In this document: positions 1-8,835 of the stretch, piece by piece
Numbering within the stretch: position 1 is the stretch's first letter
How the letters are laid out: each line of letters starts with the position of its first letter
Assembly (NCBI GenBank): GCA_022496205.1
Contig: WTXD01000179.1
Span: 1 to 20,917, forward strand
Direction: 5' to 3'
Source: Gloeopeniophorella convolvens
Taxonomy: Eukaryota > Basidiomycota > Agaricomycetes > Russulales
Length of the DNA: 20,917 bases
The notes under the pieces: generated by a model
Database searches by the model: none
Seen by the model: only the letters and a program-made list of their open reading frames with translations
Told to the model about the DNA's origin: nothing
Position numbers and translations under genes: made by a program

Positions 1-787
1 CCAGCCACCTTCCGAACTGTGGAGACCATCTTCACCTTCACTGTGCTGGATGACTTTCTGGTGGATAATCTAGAGTGTAAGACCACTGGACAGACCTATT
101 ATTCCAAGCTGCAGACCATCACCAATAGCATGTTTCCTCATCGTGTTTCAGTAAGTTTTCAATCAATATGTCTGGTTGAGACACATTAATATTGTGATAG
201 ACCCGATACAAGCAGCTACAACGTGCTTCAAGGCAGTGGAGAGACCTCACAAATAGGAAAAGAGCAGGTTATGGTCACACTGTGCCAGTCAAGGAGGAGG
301 AGGGCTGCATGGCCATCTTCTGTCCAGCATGTCCTCAGCCTGGCATCAATCTGCCAGACAATTTTCAAGAGATCTACAAACCGTCAGTCTAACTTGTTGT
401 TCAGTGATAATACACCTAATAGTGACTTTAGTGAAGAGTTGGTTTGGACTTTCATTATGGATGGCAACTTCACTACAGAGCACATGAGGGCTCGCACATC
501 TGATGATGAGGTCCCTCTGTCTGAGGGAACTTCATTCATGGCTGAACCAACTCGATATAAGGAACATCTATCCACTGCCAATCATAAAAAGATTGTGAGT
601 TATTGATCAGTACCACAATTGAGGTTTCTAATGTGTGATTGTAGAAAAGCACCTGTAACACCTACAGAGCCATTGAGATGGCCAACTCTAGTCATCCTCA
701 TCTTGATGTCACTGGGATAGGTGCCACTGCATGTGCCCATGGTTGTTTTGTGCCTACATCGGTTGTTGACTTCCAGAAGGGTGAACG

Positions 788-871
788 GTGCGTGCACGGT
801 CCGTGTTGAAACGGCCCGTGCTAAATGGTCCATGCTAAACGGTCCGTTTTACACGTATCTATAACCACCAG
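788..871 (+). repeat. 84-nt intron of the KDZ gene holding four copies of the palindromic motif
   Basis: The coding frame closes exactly across this segment: CG at 786-787 plus A at 872 makes an Arg codon, joining KGE to RQANMDYSL. It begins GTGCGT and ends CAG. Inside are motif cores at 797-803, 812-818 and 840-846 plus a variant TGGTCCATG near 827. Other introns of this gene are 40-60 nt, so this one looks expanded by motif copies. Confidence 0.75.
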
Positions 872-1670
872 ACAAGCCAACATGGACTACAGTCTCTGTC
901 AGGCTCTCAACTACAACATGGATGGCATCCCCATTGCTGTCATCTCATATGACATCATGTGCCAGTATTGTGTCAATCTACTCAAGAGGATTGATGAGAA
1001 TGCCTTGTTGTCCATCCCTGAGGCTCTCAAGCTTCATTATGTGATTGGTCTCTTTCACATTCATGGCCACCAAGACACCTGTCTTGCTCGATTCTCACCC
1101 AGCTACACTCATGCTACCAGACAAGTGGATGGAGAGATCATTGAGACTCTGTGGTCAATATTGAACAACATATCTCGGAGTACTAGAGGGATGTCTCTAG
1201 TTCATCGTGCAGAGGTGCTAGATGCCCACATGAACTATTCTAACTGGAAGAAATTGATTAAGACCGGTCCGTGCAATCTCAAATCTCATCCTACTCATTG
1301 TTAACTGGTGTTCTAGTTCCCTTCATGCTGAAACGCTGGAAGCGTGTCCAGGAAGGTCTCCCTCTGAGTGAGGTGGCCTTTGTGGGCCTGAGTCAATGCT
1401 TCCCTACAATGATTGGGATCTGAGCACTGCAAGAGGCCGATGCACAGTCACATCGATGGGAGAATCCAGAGGCAATGGATATCTATGAGACAAAGACTAA
1501 GAAAGGTGAACATACTTGTTTGTGCTCAATATGACTTCTCTGATACTTTGAGCACTAGCCCCCACTCGCTCAGAAGTTCAAACGGAGCTCAGTAAACAGG
1601 AGAAAGCCTGGGACTCATCCAATGGCAAGGCCCAATGGATCTCATCTGGACTCACTATTCAGGAGACTCA

Positions 1671-1723
1671 GTATGGTCCATGTCTTTGCACGGACCGTGC
1701 AATTGCTGATTTTACCCCTCTAG
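1671..1723 (+). repeat. 53-nt KDZ intron carrying the full 17-bp palindrome
   Basis: The segment begins GTATGG and ends CTAG, with a CTGAT branch-point-like site near the 3' end. Removing it joins CA to A as a Gln codon and keeps the KDZ frame (QETQ to LGIRRF). The palindrome at about 1686-1702 fills nearly a third of the intron, with a variant GGTCCATG at its 5' end. Confidence 0.75.
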
Positions 1724-1878
1724 ACTTGGAATTAGAAGGTTCATTCGTGCAAAGAAGGGAAGGTTCAACACAGCTGATAAGAAGACACTTGATGATTGTC
1801 GAAGCAACCTACAATCCCTCATCAACAAGTTCCAGCATGAGGCTGATTCCTACTTGCTCAGACACACCAGTGTTGCTA

Positions 1879-2130
1879 CCTCTTGTCCCGCCTCTGCCGC
1901 CCTTCAGACCGGCCCTGGGCCCTACTGCCCACAGCCACCCCTCATCCCTTTGACTGACTTCGCATTCTACGACCCCCCTCAGCTCTACACTCGTTACCTA
2001 CACCCGATTCATACAAATGGTGGCCGGCCAGTCCAGTAGCTAGCGTCAGGTACCGACCGCGTCTTGTCGTAGACCGACTGTTGCGGAATATAAATGCTGA
2101 CCCAAAAAAAAAAAAAAAAAAAAAAAAAAA
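1879..2130 (+). mobile_element. Poly(A)-tailed retroposon or processed retrocopy with 15-bp target-site duplication
   Basis: The 15-bp sequence ACACCAGTGTTGCTA occurs at 1864-1878 and again at 2131-2145; allowing one mismatch the duplication extends to 19 bp. The insert is about 250 bp and ends in about 27 A residues (2104-2130) preceded by AATATAAA. This is the hallmark of target-primed reverse transcription by LINE machinery. A short open frame runs into the insert and stops near 2039, so it could be the 3' end of a processed mRNA, a 5'-truncated LINE or a SINE. I see no convincing Pol III A/B boxes. Deleting the insert plus one duplication restores the KDZ frame (RHTSVA to ISSIQK). Confidence 0.85.
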
Positions 2131-2338
2131 ACACCAGTGTTGCTATCTCATCAATCCAGAAAATCAAGTCTTACCATGAGTTTGATAGAGCTGATCAAGT
2201 GGATGAAGATCAGATCAATGAATCAGACTGTTCTGATGATGAAGACGTGGAGAATGAAGGTATCAGAGATGGAGATGATGGCTCTGCATCTGTGTTCCCT
2301 GAAGATGTTAACATCATGCTCCCCTCGACTCTAGGACG

Positions 2339-2823
2339 TGTTGAGACAGACAGTGTCCTGGCGGCTCTGATTAGATTAGATATGGACCTAATGATCAAGG
2401 ACTATCTTATCTAGTGTACATAATGTTCTAGACTTAAGGCTGTGTTCAGCCCCACATTCGTTTCCATGTTCTGGACTATTCTAGGGCATTCCATGACCCA
2501 CCTTGTACTCCGGTACCCACTCTTACTCCGTTTCATGTGGGTCTCTTAGGCTTTCTAAGCAGTGTTTATCACATGCTATCTGTCGTTCCTTACTGTATAT
2601 AAGGACCTCTTTCTTCGCCTTTGTAGCCTCAGTCTTTTGACCTTCTCTGACTGAGGCAAGTACACTTACACTCCTTTCACTTCTACCTTATGCTTACCTT
2701 ACCTTGTAGCGTCACTCTGTGTCCTTCAGGTATTGCACTAATGTATAAGTCTTTTGACCTTCTCTGACTGAGCGTCACTCTGTGTCCTTCAGTTGTCACT
2801 CCACCCTCTGCTGTGCTTCAACA
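2339..2823 (+). mobile_element. Solo LTR (485 bp, long variant) inserted in the KDZ gene
   Basis: The element starts TGTTGAGAC and ends CTTCAACA, an inverted TGTTGA/TCAACA terminus. Flanking 5-mers are GGACG (2334-2338) and GGATG (2824-2828), a target-site duplication with one later mismatch. It is near-identical to 15271-15638 over most of its length but has about 117 extra bp, because a TTTTGACCTTCTCTGACTGAG block is duplicated around a unique spacer. A TATA-like TATATAAGG lies near 2595. No internal retrotransposon genes adjoin it, so it is a recombined solo LTR. Superfamily not determined. Confidence 0.88.
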
Positions 2824-3628
2824 GGATGGACTTGGTGCCTCCATCATGGTGCCAAGTCACTTGCTGTCAAAGAAGCAAAGCTGAGGGTTGCTCAAGCTCA
2901 TGATGCAATCCACAAGATCCGACTTGCCCTTGGATTCAAGTCTTCACTGATCAGAACAAGGGTCAGGACTGCTAAGAGCCAGAAGACAAAGAAGAGTGCA
3001 TGGAGCAGTGTGCATGGTGTGGATGCAGGTGTTCAAGAGCATGCCAGAGTGTACAGTCTGGCAAGGGACATGTTTGATGTCCTTGAAGATGCACTCCCAA
3101 GTCAAGAATCACTCCCAGAGCTAACCAAGGCAGATATGAAGGTGCAGACCCTTGTTCTAGGCTCAAATGAACGAGGACAACAGAATGAACAACTCCCCTG
3201 GATCTGGACATTTGGGATCCAGGAGAATAACGGACCTCATTGGTTTGCTGAATGTGAGTGGCTCCATTCATTCAGTTCACTCTGTCACTGTACTAATAGT
3301 ATGTATATGTTTAGTACAACGGGTTCACTGGCTGAGAGCCAAGGCTCAGCTTGAGCGGTGGATGGAGGAGGAGTGTACGATCAAGAATGAAGCTCATTGG
3401 GTGCCAGCCTACTTCAGAAATCGAGCAGACTTCTGGATAGAGCGCATGGATCGGACCGTGCAATTGACGAGTCCAGGACACTATGCCTATGCTGCAAAGC
3501 AGAGGCACATGTGGATTCAGCTTGCCCAGAGTGCTGATGAGGCATTGAAGTTTATTAGGGAGTCTGAACCACTGGTGGACAAGTCTACATTCACTTACAT
3601 GTCTGTACCAGCTATCTATGTACCTTGA

Positions 3629-3953
3629 GCATAGCATAGAAGTGTTTAGTTATAGTATATTATGTTTATTGTTTTCTGTGGATAGTGAATAGCACAATGA
3701 GCTACTTCGCCTTGAACACGGTCCGTGCAATGACTCATTTCAAGCTTATCCACACGCTTAAGAAGATAATAAAGTGTGTATTAATGTATACACCTTGCCT
3801 TGTGTGCTTCTCAATGAATGGTCCGTGTTTGTGCACATTCAATCATATAAATCCATACTCTTATCACACATTCAATTCCACCAAGTGAAATACATCGAAA
3901 TTCCATTCATGCACGCAAGATACATTGTACAGCAAGTTTAAACAGGCCCCCAC
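3629..3953. other. AT-rich spacer between convergent element genes
   Basis: No gene seen. It holds the 3' flank of the KDZ gene and of the minus-strand gene ending at 3954. Palindromic motif copies lie at 3719-3725 and near 3818. A TGTACAATGTAT sequence (minus-strand reading) near 3913-3924 recurs downstream of the gene that ends at 20196. Confidence 0.6.
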
Positions 3954-5862
3954 TCACTTCCTGCCACAACTGGTGCTGGAAACACGCTTGGCTAGGGCAC
4001 CTGTGGAACGGACCGTGCTGCTGCCTGCTGGGAGACGAGATGGTCCAGCCACACCCTCTGCAAGGTTGTGGCTAGAGAGCAGGATGGGGGAGGGAACTGC
4101 AGAGTGAATGGGATGAAGGGACACAGAGGGAGATGGAATGGGCCGATCTGGCCTGCCTGCAGTGCCATCCTTGAGCACTTCAGTCAGCTTTTTGATCTGC
4201 TTCTGCAAATCGTGTGCAGCTATGATATATTATACATTAGAACTGTCACAACGAGTGTAGAATGATTGTACTCACTGACAAAGTTGGTAGTGCTCTTGTT
4301 AGACCTAAGATGTGTCTCTGGCCTGAACAGCAGAGGCAGAGCCCATCTTGCAGGGGGCCAGCAGCGAATCCCCAGCCTCTCACACCTGATACACTCGTAA
4401 CTTCGGGTCTCAAAGGCATCTGGCTGGATTGTGCACTCCAGCTTCGCATAGTTGCACGGACCGCACCGATCCTATCGCACGGACCGTGCACATCGCATCA
4501 GATCATCAAATATGAGCAGTAAAATTGACTTACCTTCTTGTAGTCCTTTTTTATCATGTTCACAGTGCCCTCCTCTGTGATGTAGGTGTTCTGAGGCGTT
4601 GGGGAGCTTCTGTGGGTGAATAACAAGTTAATCAATGCATTTCTAGGTGGACCTTAACTGTACTCACCCTTCCTCCTGCTCAGCAGCACCCTGAGTCGTT
4701 CCCTCAGTGTTGACCTGCAGCACGGCCCGTTTTGGCAGCGCACGGTGTTAGGGTCTAGCGGTCTCTACGCTCGGAAACCTCGGATCTGGGTATTTTGCCC
4801 TGCGAAGCGATCGGGTTGAGCTGGGTAGCAAAGGATGTGACCCCAGACTGCCCTTGAGTGCAGATGCGAGCCTGTACGTTTGTATATTGCAGTTCCCTTT
4901 ACTTCCTTTTCTTTCCTGGTTCCTTTACACTTTCGGGTCGCAGGAAACCCTTGTACCTACCGGATTTGGCTTCGGGTTCCCACGTAGTCAGTAGTACTGC
5001 ATCCTGTAGTGTTTTGGATCGAAAAGCTTCCTTTCCCCGGTGCTCCCATCTCATTTCGGGTCTGCGTCGTGTTCAGAGACTCTCCCTCACTCTCTGGAGG
5101 GCCCGAGGCCTTCCAGGACCTTCGGGTCAGCTTCAGGTTGTGTTCCTGCAAGTTTGGGTCCTTTCCTTGCGTTTCCGAGCGGATCCTTGCAGTCACTAGC
5201 TCATCCTATTGCTCATCCGACCACCCAGTCCTCATCCCATCACCCCTGGCGACTATAGCAACTCCCCTCGGTCCACATCTCTAGCTGGACTCAGGATATC
5301 AACGGGTCGGTCGGCGCTTTGCAGGGGGTTCTACAAGCACAGAGAATGTGTCAGAGATGTACAAACAAGATAGGGATACTGAGGCGCACCTGGTTCATCC
5401 ACCTCCATCTCCTCAGCTGCTGGTGGTAGCCACCACCTATCCAACTCCCCATCCTCAATCATCACCTCCTCCAGGTCAGTGCTAGACAAGACACCCTCCC
5501 TCTTGGACTTCTGACAGGCTTTAGTGATCCTCTCCATGGTGAGCTCATCCAAAGGGGTCACAGTCTCGCCTTCCCACAGGCTGGAAGCAAGCTTGATGGC
5601 TGGGTGGACAGAGAGGTGCTCCAAAGATCTCTTCTATATCATGATGGCAGTGTCCTACAGATTCTGACTGTTAGAGACTTTGAATGAAATAATGATACTG
5701 AAAACTCACCACCTCTCGCTTCAGATGCTTTTTGAAGTCCTTGTCAGGGATTGCATTGCCCTGATCCCTTGCCCTGACAGCCTCAATGATCCTACAGGCC
5801 ACCAGCAGCATATCCTGCTGCTCATCAGTGTATTTGAGGTACTCTAGACGAAGGTTAGACAT
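3954..5862 (-). pseudogene. Zn2Cys6-like cysteine-cluster protein, degenerate paralogue of the 6343-7369 gene
   Basis: The start MSNLRLEYLKYTDEQQ is at 5862. Probable exons are 5710-5862, 5390-5654, 4668-4714, 4534-4609, 4276-4471 and 3954-4219. Exon 4276-4471 encodes RCGPCNYAKLEC, a 13-residue loop, then ECIRCERLGIRCWPP, giving C-x2-C-x6-C-x13-C-x2-C-x6-C, the spacing of a Gal4-type binuclear zinc cluster. The last exon starts with a coiled-coil-like stretch (DLQKQIKKLTEVLKD), then a Pro/Ser-rich tail. An in-frame TAG at 5634-5636 early in exon 2, and a frame that does not close from exon 2 to exon 3, point to a dead gene. A 0.6-kb insertion sits in the second intron. Domain order and exon plan match the intact paralogue next door. 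DNA binding is inferred, not shown. Confidence 0.72.
4744..5336. mobile_element. Unclassified ~0.59-kb insertion, LTR-like, in an intron
   Basis: The block is richer in GC and CT than its surroundings and carries neither the palindromic motif nor a coding frame. It begins GGTGTTAGGG and ends GGTTCTACAA between two copies of GCAC (4740-4743 and 5337-5340). Inside, TTCGGGT recurs four times (about 4934, 4972, 5055 and 5121). TGTTAG at one end and CTACA at the other are an imperfect LTR-like pair. Without it the host intron would be about 82 nt, in line with the others. It may be a decayed solo LTR of a second family; boundaries are uncertain by a few bases. Confidence 0.5.
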
Positions 5863-6342
5863 TGAAGCGATGGGGATGATTGATATAGTGTGTGGAAAGT
5901 GTAAGGGGGATTTGGGACACTTTGGATGGCTTGTGACGCTGATTGAGCCCCAAACACGGCCCATGCGGGATGCATGCACGGTCCGTGTCTGGAACAGTCC
6001 ATGTCTGAAACGGCCCGGCCAGATGATCCATATCTAGCACTTAGTGATGTCATTGACTCAATTTGGAATAAATCTGATTTGATCGAGATCAGATTAGATC
6101 CTCCATTGATTTTACAGATTAGGCAGCCCCACATGTTAATGTGTATCTAAAGATTCGATGTAGATGCAATCTGGGCGCTTGAACAGCCCATTCTTGACAC
6201 GGCCCGTGCAGAGTTCTCCTACACTTTCTATCTAACAGTATTTGTGCTCTACAGAAGTAAAATACATGGAATGCAGAGTAAAAGGGTGCATACACGGCCC
6301 GTGCTCACACAGCCTATTTCTACACCCAATAGCTCTAATCCT
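5863..6342 (-). promoter_or_regulatory. Upstream region of the 3954-5862 gene with a palindrome cluster
   Basis: Four motif copies or near-copies lie at about 5957, 5979, 5995 and 6011, roughly 90-160 bp upstream of the ATG at 5862. Two more exact cores at 6200 and 6295 lie nearer the 3' end of the next gene. The rest is AT-rich and holds no gene I can support. The cluster position matches that upstream of the other two element genes, so a regulatory role is plausible but unproven. Confidence 0.5.
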
Positions 6343-7369
6343 TCACTTACTGCCACCCCCCAAACGATATATCAGTCCCTCAATCTGCTTTGTTATGTCC
6401 TTCCGTGCTACATTGTTTTGTTAGCCTTGTTCAACCATAATAAATAGTACAATTCACTCACTGACAATATCACAACCTCTGGAGCTCATTTGACGATCTC
6501 TCATGGCATACAGAAGTGGTAGGGCCCACCCAGCAGGTGGCCAGCACCTGATCCCATGCTCTGCACAGTGTGTGCATTCATAGGCTCCATCTGATTGCAC
6601 TTGATCTTGAATCTCACAGTGCCTATCATTAAGATTGCATTGCCCACATCTTCTCTGCAACACGGACCGTTCAATATATAAATAGAACACATAGAGATCA
6701 CTCACTGTGTCATATTCTTCCATGGGGATCTCCTCAATCTCCCCATCCTTAATCTCCCCATCCTCAGAAGCAGTTTGGTTTAGGATATAATCCATGGAAG
6801 ACACTGAAATATCTGGACTATGACACCTACTCAGTCTATTATCCTCTCTCAGTTGTAAAGGTATAAACTCACCTCTGCATCTCTTGATCTTGCTCAATGT
6901 CACCAGACTCAAAGTCAGGCCTCCACCACTTGGGACTGTCTGACCTTGTGTTCCCAGCATCCAGAAATCTCTCGAGCTCAGTAGTGGCTGACACACCCTT
7001 ACACTCATTGGCCACACAGTCTATAGCAATCCTTCGAAGGTTTACATCACCTAGCCTTGGTGTACTATTGCCATAGATCACTGTGGCCACCTCAGTGATA
7101 ACAGGGTGTGGCCAGAGGATGGGATTATCCATCCCCAGCTCTAGGGCAGTATCCTATCATGGATCACTAGTAAGAACATCATTGATCAAGGTATGGAAAT
7201 GACAACTTACCAGTGCATCCTCAATATGCCACAAGACTGCTGGGCTTGGCTCTACACCTTGCTGATGACATCTCCTGAGGACCTCATTGATCCTGGCAGC
7301 GATTCTAAGGATTGTCTGCTGTCCTTGAGGGAGAGCAGAGAATGTGGAGAGTTCAGCTAGGGTTGGCAT
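6343..7369 (-). CDS. Zn2Cys6-like cysteine-cluster protein of the mobile-element territory (269 aa)
   Basis: Five exons splice to 810 nt with no internal stop: 7211-7369, 6873-7153, 6706-6817, 6462-6654 and 6343-6407. All four introns (51-57 nt) are GT-AG. Start is MPTLAELSTFSALPQ. Exon 4 opens with RRCGQCNLNDRHC, a 13-residue loop, then ECTHCAEHGIRCWPP: C-x2-C-x6-C-x13-C-x2-C-x6-C at about residues 187-218. That spacing fits fungal Zn2Cys6 DNA-binding clusters, although here it sits in the C-terminal half, with an acidic stretch just before it. The tail (KDITKQIEGLIYRL) is a short amphipathic helix. The intron at 6655-6705 carries the palindromic motif. The degenerate paralogue lies directly downstream. 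Function is not established; a transcription factor or transposition accessory protein is the best guess. Confidence 0.75.
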
Positions 7370-7663
7370 GGTATTGTGTGTGATGATGATGTGGATGAAG
7401 TGATAGAGAGTGGTAGGGCGCTCTGATACCCCAATATGTTTTCTGGCCCCAACAATTGAAGAGAGGGCCTAGACTTGTCATGTGCTGTTCACACGGTCCG
7501 GTTTGCAAGGTCCCTGTCGCACGGTCCGTCTCACACGGTCCGTTTCACACAGTCCATGTCATATGATCAATTTAATTCATTCAACTCATATAATCTAATC
7601 CAAATCAGTTCTGATTATACATGGTCTGATTGTTATCCCTTCACGATCTATTCTATAGTGCTT
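7370..7663 (-). promoter_or_regulatory. Upstream region of the cysteine-cluster gene with motif cluster
   Basis: Three exact cores (7494, 7522, 7536) and a variant CAGTCCATG near 7550 lie 120-190 bp upstream of the ATG at 7369. They are separated by only about 10-20 bp. Weak similarity to the outer part of the right inverted arm persists here, so this may be where the arm decays into the gene's promoter. Confidence 0.5.
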
Positions 7664-8671
7664 GCATTATGTGTGTGGTGGACAACCTTGCAGTCACTTG
7701 ATATATTTAGTCCTGTGCATCTAATACACTTACTATACTCCATTGTATATTGGTCTTCACAACTAGTCTAATATTGTTGTAGTGTATATTGCACTCCCCA
7801 ATGGACATGCTTTATCTCTGGCTCCTTTCATATTGAAGGACTTTGTAGAGTGTATTCTCAGTTTGAGAGCATATCTTCCTTGTAGGTAAAGATATGTCTT
7901 ATGATGCTTGACACCTGGATAATCAAAGCCATCTGAGTATAGCCATTACAACAGCTTGATTGATGCAGTCCTGTCTACTCTGTATACCTAGCACAACAGG
8001 TTATAGATGAGTAGTTCACACAGATATTACCTATACTGCCTGCACAGTCTGATCTATGCATAGTCTATTCTCTAACATGATCTAATCTGTTCAGTGATCA
8101 TTCTAAACATGGACCGTTCTCTACACGGACCGTTCCATGCACGGACCGTGCACATGTAGAGTAACTGAACTATATATACAGATTTTATATGATTTGTTTA
8201 TAGGGCCTTTGCACGGTCCGTTCGATAGCACTCACACAGTCCGTGTTTCTGCCTTGTATGCACTCAGAGTACACTACATAGTCTGTAATGTAACATGGTA
8301 ACACTCATTCATCTTGAGTTACCACTCACCACCTGAGTTATGTGTATAGTGGGGGTCCTTGGAATCATCTGATGTATCTACTCACTATACTGAAGTACTT
8401 ATGTGTTTATCACTCAATGAATACTTGGATACTCCTTGGATACTACTCAAACATTCTCTGAACAGTTCTCAGATACTTCATTTTATGTTTTTCCAATCAT
8501 TCCTTCATTCAAAGTGACGCTTGCACGGTCCGTTTTGGTACATGGTCGGCCGACGCTATGACCGATAGGTGAAAACAGTCCGGTCGGCCGACGTCGGCTG
8601 TCCATGAGTCATATGGAGATTCTGCGGTCGGGCCGTTCCACAAGTGATATAGCAGGTCTTGGTCCATATGT
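7664..8671 (+). repeat. Inverted arm A of a ~1-kb repeat
   Basis: The reverse complement of this segment matches 16290-17262 nearly base for base over most of its length, with small indels; for example, the stretch around 8041-8160 matches about 16785-16920. The inner end is sharp: GGTCCATATGT stops at 8671 and the next base belongs to an LTR. GTCGGCCGAC palindromes lie within about 130 bp of the inner end. Motif cores lie at 8126, 8142, 8214, 8526 and 8629. No coding region is seen. The sharp inner end and subterminal motifs look like the terminus of a large transposon. Confidence 0.8.
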
Positions 8672-8835
8672 GGTGGGTCATGGAATGCCCTAGAAGAGTC
8701 TGGAACACGGAAACGAATGTGGGGCTGAGCACAGCCTTAAGTCTAGAACATTATGTACACAAGATAAGATAGTCCTTGATCATTAGGTCCATATCTAATC
8801 TAATCAGAGCCGCCAGGACACTGTCCGTCTCAACA
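8672..8835 (-). mobile_element. Truncated LTR fragment abutting arm A
   Basis: Read on the minus strand it starts TGTTGAGACGGACAGTG at 8835 and follows the LTR at 15271 for about 164 bp, then stops abruptly where arm A begins. The downstream half is missing. The 5-mer before its start (minus strand AATAT) has no visible partner, because the other end is gone. Arm A therefore interrupts or was recombined into an older LTR. Confidence 0.85.

Larger units (their letters stand above)
1..3628 (+). pseudogene. KDZ-family transposase, 5' truncated by window edge, broken by nonsense codon and two insertions
   Basis: The conceptual protein matches the KDZ (Kyakuja-Dileera-Zisupton) transposase family of fungi. 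Landmarks are an upstream VLDDFLVDNLECK block (1-150), HLDVTGIGATACAHG (about 700-745), YDIMCQY (about 948-968), a core with FHIHGHQDTCLARFSPSY and RQVDGEIIETLW (about 1050-1155), GVDAGVQEHARVYSLARD (about 3018-3072) and RVHWLRAKAQLERW (about 3320-3361). Likely exons are <1-150, 201-382, 423-594, 645-787, 872-1266, 1317-1505, 1559-1670, 1724-1878, 2146-2338, 2829-3253 and 3315-3628. Introns are mostly 40-60 nt with GT-AG ends. The frame is broken by a TGA at 1421-1423, where homologues appear to have Trp, by a retroposon at 1879-2130 and by a solo LTR at 2339-2823. The product would have cut and pasted element DNA; this copy cannot make an intact protein. The start lies left of the window. Confidence 0.88.

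Noticed and set aside
1879..2130. tRNA- or 5S-derived SINE
   Set aside because: No convincing A box or B box was found, so the insert is described only as a poly(A) retroposon.
4744..5336. Calling this insertion a definite solo LTR
   Set aside because: The TG/CA ends are imperfect and there is no 5-bp duplication, only a shared GCAC; listed as unclassified.
797..8532. Palindromic repeats considered as a CRISPR array
   Set aside because: Spacing is irregular, copies are in both orientations, there are no cas genes and the host is a eukaryote.
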